Part shown: positions 32,177-40,113 of the stretch, piece by piece
Layout: every line of letters starts with the position of its first letter
How positions within the stretch are numbered: the first letter of the stretch is position 1
Assembly: GCF_025642745.1 (NCBI RefSeq)
Contig: NZ_JANZKP010000001.1
Span: forward strand, 124,001-188,000
Source of the DNA: Cellulomonas sp. RIT-PI-Y
GTDB lineage: Bacteria; Actinomycetota; Actinomycetes; Actinomycetales; Cellulomonadaceae
Direction: 5' to 3'
DNA length: 64,000 bases
The notes under the pieces: model-generated
Databases searched by the model: none
Seen by the model: the letters and a program-made list of their open reading frames with translations, nothing else
Told to the model about the DNA's origin: nothing
Program-made: the position numbers and the translations under genes

Positions 32177-33007
32177 TCAGGCCCACGGCGAGTCGATGTC
32201 GAACTCGCGGGCGACGCTGGTGATCTCCTCGCGGGTCAGCCCCTCGGCCTGCCGTCCGGCGACCAGGTCCATGTACTCGTACTTCGCGCCGGTCTCGGCG
32301 TACTCCATCCGGTCGACCGCGCGGAGCACCGACAGGTCGGAGCGCGACATGGTGCCGTGCTTGGACCACAGGACGATCTCCGCCTGGCGCAGACCGGCGA
32401 CGTTCGCGGCCTGCATGCCGTCCGAACCGGGGATCATGAAGTCCAGGACCTCGATGCCCTGGGACAGGGACACGATCGACTCCGGCTCCCAGCGCAGGAT
32501 CGCCGCGTTCATCGCCTTGGTGTCCCGGTAGGCCGGGATGTGCGACAGGTAGGTCAGGTGCGGCGGCTGCGCGTGCACGACCGCCTGGAAGTCGATGCCA
32601 CGACGGGCGACCTGGTCCTGGTGCACGGCCAGGTGGGAGTTGAACTCCGACGTGAGGCGCTCGAACGCCCGGCGCTCCGAGGTGAACAGGGTCGCGGTGG
32701 TGCCGCCCTCGTGCACTCGCACCGCGCCCACCGCCGCCTCGGGGTCGGCCGCGATCTGCCGCAGCCGGCGACCCGATCCGGTGGACAGCACGATCTGGCC
32801 GGCCAGGGCGGGGGCGGGCAGCGGCAGGGCGATCTCCTCGGTGACCGGGAATCGTGCGGTGAGCACCGCGTCGTCCCAGTCCCAGCCGACGTAGACCGAG
32901 AGGTTCCCGGCCCCGGCCTCGGCGGCGTCGATCTCGCAGATGCGGGCGCCTGCCTCGCCCATCGCGTGCAGCAGGTCGTCCAGGGACGGACGAGTGGTCT
33001 GGGACAT
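32177..33007 (-). CDS. rhaD: Rhamnulose-1-phosphate aldolase
   Basis: 276 aa class II (zinc) aldolase of the AraD/FucA fold that splits L-rhamnulose-1-phosphate into dihydroxyacetone phosphate and L-lactaldehyde. GAGNLSVYV near the start, LSTGSGRRLRQI, VVHAQPPHLTYLS with zinc His, and LWSKHGTMSRS with the last His fit RhaD. The start overlaps the rhaB stop by one base (TGATG), showing coupling. The lactaldehyde product is taken by FucO. Confidence 0.92.
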   Translation of the reverse strand: MSQTTRPSLDDLLHAMGEAGARICEIDAAEAGAGNLSVYVGWDWDDAVLTARFPVTEEIALPLPAPALAGQIVLSTGSGRRLRQIAADPEAAVGAVRVHEGGTTATLFTSERRAFERLTSEFNSHLAVHQDQVARRGIDFQAVVHAQPPHLTYLSHIPAYRDTKAMNAAILRWEPESIVSLSQGIEVLDFMIPGSDGMQAANVAGLRQAEIVLWSKHGTMSRSDLSVLRAVDRMEYAETGAKYEYMDLVAGRQAEGLTREEITSVAREFDIDSPWA

Positions 33008-34548
33008 CAGAGGCTTCCTTCGCGGTGGACGGGGACGAGTCCCCGCAGACGGTCCTCGGCCTGCTGCCAGGTCGACTCGGTGCCGTCGTGCTGGTGTCCG
33101 CCGGGGTTCCAGCGGACCGGATCGGTGGAGGCGCGGACCACGGCGCGCGCGGCGGGCAGTCCGCCGTCGAGCGCGCCGACGGCGAGCGCCTGGGTGAGCA
33201 GATTGCCGATGGCGGTGGCCTCGGCCGGGCCGGCGATCACCGGGAGGCCGGTCGCCGCGGCGGTCAGGCGGCACAGCAGGTCGTTGCGGGAGCCGCCGCC
33301 GACCACGTGCACCACCTCGACCGGGTGGTCGGCGAGCGCGGACAGGTGCCGGATCGCCCGGCGGTACCCCAGGGCGAGCGAGTCCAGGACGCACCGGATC
33401 ACCTCCGCGGGCTCGATCGGCTCCGGCTGCCCGGTGCGGCGGGCGGCGGCACGGATCCGGGCGGGCATGTCCCCGGGCGGCACGAACGCGGGATCGTCCA
33501 CGTCGACCACGGTGCGCAGGCCGGGCACCTGGTCCGCCTCGCGGATCAGCGCGGCCAGGTCCTGCGGGTGACCCGCCTGCGCCCAGGTGCGCAGCGACTC
33601 CGCCACCAGCCACAGCCCGCCGACGTTGCACAGGTGGCGGACGGTCCCGGCGACACCGAGCTCGTTGCCGACGTTGGCGACCCGGGCGAGGTCGGTCAGC
33701 ACCGGGGCGTCCAGCTCGATCCCGACCAGGGACCAGGTGCCCGAGGAGATCCACGCGGCCGGTCGCTCGTCCATCGGGACCGCGACCACCGCGGAGGCGG
33801 TGTCGTGCGACCCCACCGCGACGTGCAGCGCACCGGGCAGGCCCAGGTCGGCCGCCAGCTCCGCGCGCACCTCGCCCAGCACCGTGCCCGGCTCGACCAG
33901 CGGCGCCAACCGGCCCCGGACGTCCCCGGCCGCGGACCGGCGCAGGGCGTCCAGCACGACCGGGCTCCACCGCCGGGTGGTCGGGTCGAGCATGCCGGTG
34001 GTGGAGGCGTTGGTGACCTCGGTGACCTCGGCGCCGGACAGCCAGAACCCGAGCAGGTCCGGGACCATCAACAGCCGGTCCGCCGCAGCCCAGGCCGCGG
34101 ATCCCGCCTCCGCGAGGAGCTGGTACATCGTGGTGAACGGCTGATGCTGGGTCCCGGTGGCCCGGTAGTGCGTCGCGGGGTCCAGGGTCCGAGCGAACGC
34201 CTCCGGCATGCCGGCGGTGCGGGTGTCCCGGTAGTGCACCGGGTCGCCCAGCAGCACGCGGTCGGCGTCCAGCAGCCCGTAGTCGACCGCCCAGGTGTCG
34301 ATGCCGACCGACCGCACCGGTCCGTGCTCGCGGGCGGCCAGTCGGAGTCCGTCCTGGACCCCGGCCCACAGCGAGAGCAGGTCCCAGTGCAGGCGGGTGC
34401 CCGTCCGCACGGGTGTCCGGACCGGCCGGTTGGCGAAGCGGCCCGTCTCGCGGGTGAGCAGCCGACCGCCGTCCAGACGTCCGGCGATCACCCGCCCGCT
34501 GGACGCGCCGAGGTCGACCGCGACGAGGGCACCGAGTGGCGAGCTCAT
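33007..34548 (-). CDS. rhaB: Rhamnulokinase
   Basis: 513 aa FGGY-type carbohydrate kinase phosphorylating L-rhamnulose at C1. N-terminal ATPase lobe VAVDLGASSGRVI at about 8-20, GIDTWAVDYGLLD near 84-96 and the C-terminal lobe VHVVGGGSRNDLL (about 419-431) followed by GPAEATAIGNLL. These agree with RhaB rather than xylulo- or glycerol kinase. It stands 4 bp downstream of rhaI and overlaps rhaD. Confidence 0.94.
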   Translation of the reverse strand: MSSPLGALVAVDLGASSGRVIAGRLDGGRLLTRETGRFANRPVRTPVRTGTRLHWDLLSLWAGVQDGLRLAAREHGPVRSVGIDTWAVDYGLLDADRVLLGDPVHYRDTRTAGMPEAFARTLDPATHYRATGTQHQPFTTMYQLLAEAGSAAWAAADRLLMVPDLLGFWLSGAEVTEVTNASTTGMLDPTTRRWSPVVLDALRRSAAGDVRGRLAPLVEPGTVLGEVRAELAADLGLPGALHVAVGSHDTASAVVAVPMDERPAAWISSGTWSLVGIELDAPVLTDLARVANVGNELGVAGTVRHLCNVGGLWLVAESLRTWAQAGHPQDLAALIREADQVPGLRTVVDVDDPAFVPPGDMPARIRAAARRTGQPEPIEPAEVIRCVLDSLALGYRRAIRHLSALADHPVEVVHVVGGGSRNDLLCRLTAAATGLPVIAGPAEATAIGNLLTQALAVGALDGGLPAARAVVRASTDPVRWNPGGHQHDGTESTWQQAEDRLRGLVPVHREGSL

Positions 34549-34552
34549 CGCC

Positions 34553-35716
34553 TCACGCGCCCCACCCGGACGGGGTGCCGCCGACCCGCTCGACGGCGAT
34601 CCGGTCCCCGTAGCCGGAGGCGGTGTAGGCCGCCATCGGGTCCCGGGGCAGACCGCGTGACTCGCGCCAGTCGGCCAGTGCCGGTCGCACGTCGGTGTAG
34701 AAGGCGTCCATGTAGAGGCCGTTGGCGGCGAGCACGTCGCCGGAGTCCTGCGCCGCCCGCAGCGCCCCCTGGTCGATCAGCAGCGCCCGGGCGGTCATCT
34801 CCTGCACGTTCAGCACCGAACGGATCTGACCGGGGATCTTGTCCTCGATGTTGTGGCACTGGTCCAACATGAACGCGACCGGGCTGTCGGTGGCCAGACC
34901 GCCGCCGCGCACCACCTCGGCCAGGATGCGGAACAGCTGGAACGGGTCCGCCGCCCCGACGATCAGGTCGTCGTCGGCGTAGAACCGCGAGTTGAAGTCG
35001 AAGGAGCCGAGCCGCCCGAGCCGGAGCAGCTGGGCGACGATGAACTCGATGTTCGTGCTCGGCGCGTGGTGCCCGGTGTCCAGGCACACCATCGCCCGCT
35101 CGCCGAGTGCGGTCACGTGCGCGTAGGACGTGCCCCAGTCCGGCACGTCCATCGTGTAGAAGAACGGCTCGAAGATCTTGTACTCCAGGACCAGGCGCTG
35201 CTCCGGGCCCAGCCGGTCGTAGATCACCCGCAGCGAGTCGGCCAGCCGGTCCTGCCGACCGCGGATGTCGCCCTGCCCGGGATAGTTCGTGCCGTCCGGC
35301 AGCCAGATCTTCAGGTCCCGCGACCCGGTGGCGTCCATGACGTCGATGCAGGCCAGGTGGTGGTCGATCGCCTTGCGCCGGACGGTCGGGTCGACGTGGG
35401 TCAGGGAGCCGAACTTGTAGTCGTCGTCCTGGAAGGTGTTGGAGTTCACCGTGCCGAGCCGCACTCCCAGGTCCTCGGCATCGGCCGCCAGAGCGGCGAA
35501 GTCGTCCACCAGGTCCCACGGGATGTGCAGCGCGACGGTCGGGGCCAGCCCGGTCAGCCGGTGCACCTGAGCGGCGTCGGCCAGCTTCTCCCGGATCGTC
35601 CGCGGGGTGCCGGGGGTGCCGTAGACCTTGAAGCGGGTGCCGGCGTTGCCGAACGCCCAGGACGGGAGCTCGACCGCCTGCCGTGCCAGGGTGGTGAGCA
35701 TCGCGTCGTCGAACAT
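34553..35716 (-). CDS. rhaI: L-rhamnose isomerase
   Basis: 387 aa metal-dependent isomerase of the RhaI (Pseudomonas stutzeri / actinobacterial) class, interconverting L-rhamnose and L-rhamnulose. Metal and substrate residues appear in LEYKIFEPFFYTMD, CLDTGHHAPSTNIEF and FDFNSRFYADDD. It is unrelated in length and start to E. coli RhaA. AAGGAGACC lies before the ATG at 35716, and a LacI-type palindrome lies 14 nt further upstream. Confidence 0.92.
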   Translation of the reverse strand: MFDDAMLTTLARQAVELPSWAFGNAGTRFKVYGTPGTPRTIREKLADAAQVHRLTGLAPTVALHIPWDLVDDFAALAADAEDLGVRLGTVNSNTFQDDDYKFGSLTHVDPTVRRKAIDHHLACIDVMDATGSRDLKIWLPDGTNYPGQGDIRGRQDRLADSLRVIYDRLGPEQRLVLEYKIFEPFFYTMDVPDWGTSYAHVTALGERAMVCLDTGHHAPSTNIEFIVAQLLRLGRLGSFDFNSRFYADDDLIVGAADPFQLFRILAEVVRGGGLATDSPVAFMLDQCHNIEDKIPGQIRSVLNVQEMTARALLIDQGALRAAQDSGDVLAANGLYMDAFYTDVRPALADWRESRGLPRDPMAAYTASGYGDRIAVERVGGTPSGWGA

Positions 35717-35730
35717 CGTGGTCTCCTTGG

Positions 35731-35742
35731 TGAATCGTTTCA
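35731..35742. promoter_or_regulatory. LacI-type operator before rhaI
   Basis: TGAATCGTTTCA (TGAAACGATTCA on the other strand), the cleanest member of the set of similar palindromes around this cluster. It lies between rhaM and rhaI. Confidence 0.6.
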
Positions 35743-35750
35743 CTCGCACT

Positions 35751-36092
35751 CTAACGCACCTCGGCCGCGGCGAGCTGGTCCTCCAGGTGGAAGACCTCGG
35801 GCACGTAGGCGAAGCCCTCGTCCGGCGCACCCTCCGCGTCGAACAGCGCGGACATCTCGCACTGCCACCGGGCGTTGACCTCCGTGGCGGCGACCCTGGC
35901 CTGCGCCAGCTCCCGGTCGTCCGCCTCGAAGAAGCCGATCAGCAGACCGTCCTCGCGCAGGAACAGCGAGTAGTTCCGCCAGCCCGCGTCCCGGAGCGCG
36001 ATCAGCAGCTCGGGCCACACCGCGGCGTGGCGCTCCCGGTAGCGGTCGAGGTGCCGCGGGTCGACCTGGGAGGTGAAGCAGTAGCGCGTCAT
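35751..36092 (-). CDS. rhaM: L-rhamnose mutarotase
   Basis: 113 aa dimeric ferredoxin-like protein interconverting alpha and beta anomers of L-rhamnose so that the isomerase receives its preferred form. The catalytic His lies in RYRERHAAVWPEL near residue 22, with YSLFLREDGLLIGFFE following. The length is normal for RhaM. It lies 34 bp upstream of rhaI. A LacI-type operator lies 4 nt upstream of its ATG and overlaps where a ribosome site (GAAGAG) would be. Confidence 0.92.
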   Translation of the reverse strand: MTRYCFTSQVDPRHLDRYRERHAAVWPELLIALRDAGWRNYSLFLREDGLLIGFFEADDRELAQARVAATEVNARWQCEMSALFDAEGAPDEGFAYVPEVFHLEDQLAAAEVR

Positions 36093-36096
36093 CGGT

Positions 36097-36108
36097 TGAA
36101 TCTCTTCA
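36097..36108. promoter_or_regulatory. LacI-type operator before rhaM
   Basis: TGAATCTCTTCA, matching TGAANCNNTTCA; two differences from TGAAACGATTCA when read on the minus strand. Confidence 0.45.
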
Positions 36109-36163
36109 TTCGGCGACCGCCACCCGGCGGCCGGGACCCCTGCCCCCGGCCGCCGGATGGCGA

Positions 36164-37531
36164 TCAGACAGGGGCGGAGTCGCGCTGCTCCGCGGCGGCG
36201 ACGGGGGCGGTGCCGTCCAGCTCGGACAGCGAGGTGCCCTTGGTCTCCCGGCTGAGCAGGGCGGCGCCGGCCGCGACCAGGCAGACCGCGAAGGTGATCG
36301 CACCGACCAGCAGCGGCACGTTGGTCGCTCCCGGCGGGGCCACCCCGGTGATGATCATCGGGAAGAACGACGCGAGGGCCAGACCGATGTTCTGCGAGAC
36401 CGCGAAGCCGGTGACCCGGATCCGCATCGGGAACTGCTCCTGGAAGAACGTCGCGAAGGTGGCGTTCCACATCTGGAAGAACACGCTCTGCACGATCACG
36501 ACCGTGACGAACACCAGCACCATGTGGTGCTGCTCGATGGTCCAGAGGTAGACACCCGCCAGGGCGCCGCCGCCCAGGCCGCCGACGACCATGAAGGTCC
36601 GACGGCCGATCCGGTCGGACAGCGCGCCGAACACCGGGATGGTGCCGATCGCGACCAGGTTCGCGGTCAGGGTCACCCAGAGGAACTCGCCGGTGGAGAA
36701 GCCGTTGCCGTAGCCCTCCTGCGTGGCGAAGGACGCGCCGAACACCAGGGTGGCGGTGCCGATCACATTGGTCAGCGTCATCAGGATGCAGCGGACCGTG
36801 AGCCACGGGTAGCGCGTGATCAGCTCGACGAACGGGAACCGGCGCTTGGCGGCGTCGTCCTGCGCCGCGAACGCCGGCGGCTCCTCGACCTTGCGCCGGA
36901 TGATGTACCCGGCCAGGATCACGAACGCGCTGAGCAGGAACGGGACCCGCCAGCCCCAGCTGTGGAAGGCGTCGTCGTCCAGCAGGATCGACAGCGGCAG
37001 CATGATGCCGATGGCCAGGATCGAGCCGACCTGGGTGCCCTGCAGGCTGAACGAGGCGAAGAAGCCACGGCGCTCGTCGGGCGAGTGCTCCACGATCATC
37101 GCGCTCGCCCCGCCGAGCTCCCCCGCGACCGCGAAGCCCTGCACCACCCGGAGCAGGACCAGCAGGACCGGCGACAGCATGCCGACCTGGGCGTAGGTGG
37201 GCAGCAGGCCGATCGCGAAGGTCGAGATGCCCATCAGGATCATCGCGAACACCAGCACGTTCTTCCGGCCGCGCCGGTCGCCCCAGGCGCCGAGCACGAC
37301 CGCACCCACCGGGCGCAGCACGTAGCCGATCGCGTACGTGGCCAGCGACAGCATGATGGCGATCGTGGCGTTCCCCGAGGGGAAGAAGATCGTCGGGAAG
37401 ACCAGCGCCGCCGCCTGCGTGTACAGCGAGTAGTCGTAGTACTCCAGCGCGCTGCCGATCCAGCCGCTCATCGCGGCGCGCTTCGGGTCTCGCTTCCCGG
37501 TCAGCGCGTCCGCGGTCGTGGTGCTGCTCAT
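36164..37531 (-). CDS. MFS transporter, metabolite:H+ symporter type
   Basis: 455 aa with about 12 transmembrane helices. The cytoplasmic loop GAWGDRRGRK between helices 2 and 3, and its repeat GALSDRIGRR after helix 8, mark the MHS branch of the major facilitator superfamily. As first gene of the rhamnogalacturonan operon it probably imports rhamnose or the unsaturated galacturonyl-rhamnose disaccharide. Two ATGs lie 6 nt apart; GAAAGAG is 6 nt from the second (37531) and touches the first, so the second is preferred. Confidence 0.88.
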   Translation of the reverse strand: MSSTTTADALTGKRDPKRAAMSGWIGSALEYYDYSLYTQAAALVFPTIFFPSGNATIAIMLSLATYAIGYVLRPVGAVVLGAWGDRRGRKNVLVFAMILMGISTFAIGLLPTYAQVGMLSPVLLVLLRVVQGFAVAGELGGASAMIVEHSPDERRGFFASFSLQGTQVGSILAIGIMLPLSILLDDDAFHSWGWRVPFLLSAFVILAGYIIRRKVEEPPAFAAQDDAAKRRFPFVELITRYPWLTVRCILMTLTNVIGTATLVFGASFATQEGYGNGFSTGEFLWVTLTANLVAIGTIPVFGALSDRIGRRTFMVVGGLGGGALAGVYLWTIEQHHMVLVFVTVVIVQSVFFQMWNATFATFFQEQFPMRIRVTGFAVSQNIGLALASFFPMIITGVAPPGATNVPLLVGAITFAVCLVAAGAALLSRETKGTSLSELDGTAPVAAAEQRDSAPV

Positions 37532-37598
37532 GCTCATCTCTTTCGTCAACGGTGACGAGGTGCCGGCACTGGCCCCTCCGAAATGTGCTGCCGGGAGC

Positions 37599-37617
37599 AC
37601 CGTATTGGAACGATTCA
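37599..37617 (-). promoter_or_regulatory. MFS operon promoter with LacI-type operator
   Basis: On the minus strand TACGGT (37599-37604) would be the -10 box. The palindrome TGGAACGATTCA at 37606-37617 sits directly upstream in the -10/-35 spacer. Regulator binding there would exclude polymerase. One mismatch to TGAAACGATTCA. Confidence 0.55.
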
Positions 37618-37708
37618 TTTTGCGCCATAGGACCTTGGTCGTGGATCGCGATCCCCGCGACGAGGACCTTCGCCCCGGTCCGCACCACCCGTCGGCTGGT
37701 GGACTGGA

Positions 37709-37720
37709 TCGAACGTTTCA
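37709..37720. promoter_or_regulatory. LacI-type operator before fucO
   Basis: TCGAACGTTTCA, weaker match to the same palindrome, 26 nt upstream of the fucO start. Confidence 0.4.
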
Positions 37721-37746
37721 CAACCCCGACGACCCGGAGGATCCTC

Positions 37747-38901
37747 ATGACCGTGCAGCGGATGATCTGGAACCAGACCGCCTACTTCGGCGCCGGAGCG
37801 GTGGAGGTGATCCCGGAGGAGCTCACCCGGCGCGGCTTCACCACGGCCTTCGTGGTGTCCGACGCCGTGCTGGTCGAGACCGGCGTCACCGGGCGGGTCA
37901 CCGACCTGCTGGACGCCGCGGGCATCGCCTACCAGGTGTACAGCGACGTGCTCCCGAACCCCCCGATCGAGAACGTGCAGGCCGGGGTCGCGGCGTTCCG
38001 GGCCGCCGGTGCCGACGTGCTGATCGGGGTGGGCGGCGGCTCACCGCAGGACACCTGCAAGGCGATCGGCATCATCGTCGCCAACCCGGAGTTCGAGGAC
38101 GTGCGCTCCCTGGAGGGCGTGGCCCCGACCACCCGGCCGAGCATCCCGATCATCGCGGTCCCCACCACCGCCGGGACCGCGTCGGAGACCACGATCAACT
38201 ACGTCATCACCGACACCGAACGGCAGCGGAAGTTCGTCTGCGTCGACCCGCACGACATCCCGGTGCTCGCGGTGGTCGACCCGGAGATGATGGCGAGCGC
38301 GCCCCGATCGCTGAAGGTCGCCACCGGCCTGGACGCCCTCACGCACGCGATCGAGGGCTACACCACCGCCGGCGCGTGGGAGCTGTCCGACCTGTTCCAC
38401 CTCAAGGCGATCCGGACCATCGCGACCTCACTGCGCCACGCCGCCGACGGCGACGCGGCGGCCATGGAGCGGATGGCGCTGGGCCAGTACGTCGCGGGGA
38501 TGGGCTACTCCAACGTCGGCCTCGGCCTGGTGCACGCCATGGCGCACCCGCTCGGCGCGTTCTACTCCGCGCCGCACGGGGTGGCCAACGGCATCCTGCT
38601 CGCACCGGTGATGGCGTTCAACGCCGCGCACACCGGGGAGAAGCTCCGGGACGTGGCCGCCGCGTTCGGGGTCGAGGACGCCGCCACCCTGCCGCTGGAC
38701 CGGGCCCGAGCCGCCGCCGTCGATGCGGTCGCCGCCCTGACCCGAGACCTGGGCAACCCGACCTCGATCACTGCCGTCGGGGCCACCGAGGCGGACGTCC
38801 CGGCGCTGGCCAAGGCCGCCTTCGACGACGTCTGCGCCGGCGGCAACCCCCGCCCCGCGACCGTCACCGACATCGAGGACCTGTTCCGCTCCCTGCTCTG
38901 A
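37747..38901 (+). CDS. fucO: L-lactaldehyde reductase (iron-containing alcohol dehydrogenase)
   Basis: 384 aa group III alcohol dehydrogenase. NAD loop GVGGGSPQDTCKAIG near 97-111, PTTAGTASE, and the iron ligands in GLDALTHAIEGYT and VHAMAHPLGAFYSAPHG. It is expected to reduce L-lactaldehyde, the RhaD product, to 1,2-propanediol. Divergent from the MFS gene with a shared 215-bp control region that holds two LacI-type operators. GGAGG lies about 8 nt before the ATG. Confidence 0.88.
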   Translation: MTVQRMIWNQTAYFGAGAVEVIPEELTRRGFTTAFVVSDAVLVETGVTGRVTDLLDAAGIAYQVYSDVLPNPPIENVQAGVAAFRAAGADVLIGVGGGSPQDTCKAIGIIVANPEFEDVRSLEGVAPTTRPSIPIIAVPTTAGTASETTINYVITDTERQRKFVCVDPHDIPVLAVVDPEMMASAPRSLKVATGLDALTHAIEGYTTAGAWELSDLFHLKAIRTIATSLRHAADGDAAAMERMALGQYVAGMGYSNVGLGLVHAMAHPLGAFYSAPHGVANGILLAPVMAFNAAHTGEKLRDVAAAFGVEDAATLPLDRARAAAVDAVAALTRDLGNPTSITAVGATEADVPALAKAAFDDVCAGGNPRPATVTDIEDLFRSLL

Positions 38902-39050
38902 CCCCCACCCGTCCGCGACCCCTGTGCCATCGGTGCGCCGCTGCCGTCGGTGAGCCGTACCCGCCGGCCAGCCACGCGCGCCGGTACGCCGCCGCCACCG
39001 GTGATCCGTGCCGAGGTCGGCGCCCCAGGTCACGGGGACGGGGGCGGACC
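38902..39050. other. Spacer between convergent fucO and lacI-family genes
   Basis: No gene is seen. An imperfect inverted repeat (CCGTACCCGCCGGC with GCCGGTACG, 38957-39000) might act as a terminator but is not clean. Confidence 0.25.
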
Positions 39051-40073
39051 TCAGGCCGGGACGCTGGTCGCCCGGACCACGAGCTCCGGCCGGAAGACCT
39101 CGCGCTCGCGCACCGGCTCCCCCGCCTCGGTCCGGCCCAGCAGGATGTCGGCGGCCCGGAACCCCAGCCGGTGCGCGGGCTGCCGCACCGACGTCAACGG
39201 GGTGGCCAGCTCGGCCGCGACCTCGATGTCGTCGTAGCCCACGATCGCGATGCTGCCGATCAGCTCCGGTCGGCGACGCCGGATCTCGCGCTGGACGCCG
39301 ATCGCGACCAGGTCGTTGACGCAGAACACCGCTCGCGGTGTCCGGTCCGAGGCCAGCAGTGGCGCGATCGCGTCCGCCCCGCCGCCCGCGTCCAGGGTGT
39401 CGATCAGCACCTCCCGGATCACCGCGGCCGGGTCGAGTCCGCGCCGCTCGACCGCCCGCTGCAGACCGGTCAACCGGTCCCGGCACGGGCGGAGGGTGTG
39501 CGGCCCGTTGAGCATCACGATCTCCCGGTGGCCCAGCTCCAACAGGTGCTCGCCCGCCAGCCGGCCGCCCTCGACGTCATCCACCGCCACCGAGGACAGC
39601 GCCGACGTCGGCGAGGTCATGTCCAGCAGCACGGTGTTCATACCGCGCGACGCCAGGGTCAGCAGCGGGCCGAGGTCGTCGCCGGTGGGCACCACCAGCA
39701 GACCGGACACCCCGTGCTCGACGAACAGGCGCAGGTAGCGCGCCTCCCGCTCCGGGTCGTCGTCCGAGCTGGCCAGCATGAGCGTGTGGTCCGCCGCGCC
39801 CAGCCGGTCCTCGATCCCGCGGGCCACCTCGGTGAAGAACGGGTTGCGGATGTCCAGCACGATCGCGCCGACCGTGGTGATCGTGCCGGCCCGCAGCTGC
39901 CGCGCCGAGGCGTTCGGCACGAAGGACAGCTGCCGGATCGCCTCCTGCACCCGCTCCCGGGTCGCCGGGGCCACCCGCTCCGGCCGGTTCAGCACGTTCG
40001 ACACGGTGCCGACCGAGACGCCCGCCAGACGCGCGACATCACCGATCGAGCTCCGGCGGGTGGCGGCTGACAC
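39051..40073 (-). CDS. LacI-family regulator of the rhamnose locus
   Basis: 340 aa. Helix-turn-helix at about 8-30 (SSIGDVARLAGVSVGTVSNVLNRP, read as the LacI signature), hinge helix near 55, then a periplasmic-binding-protein-like sugar domain (VGAIVLDIRNPFF at about 68 to RPELVVRATSVPA at the end). The GTG at 40073 fits the family N terminus. Its position beside fucO and the LacI-style palindromes at 35731, 36097, 37606 and 37709 make it the likely repressor of the whole cluster, released by rhamnose or a derivative. It starts 40 bp downstream of topA. Confidence 0.88.
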   Translation of the reverse strand: MSAATRRSSIGDVARLAGVSVGTVSNVLNRPERVAPATRERVQEAIRQLSFVPNASARQLRAGTITTVGAIVLDIRNPFFTEVARGIEDRLGAADHTLMLASSDDDPEREARYLRLFVEHGVSGLLVVPTGDDLGPLLTLASRGMNTVLLDMTSPTSALSSVAVDDVEGGRLAGEHLLELGHREIVMLNGPHTLRPCRDRLTGLQRAVERRGLDPAAVIREVLIDTLDAGGGADAIAPLLASDRTPRAVFCVNDLVAIGVQREIRRRRPELIGSIAIVGYDDIEVAAELATPLTSVRQPAHRLGFRAADILLGRTEAGEPVREREVFRPELVVRATSVPA

Positions 40074-40113
40074 GCGGGCCTCTGGTTCTGCGGTCGTGTG
40101 GTGCGGGACGGTG

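Noticed and set aside
37532-37537. Upstream ATG as start of the MFS transporter
   Set aside because: The purine-rich ribosome site touches it, while the second ATG has normal spacing. The difference is only two residues.
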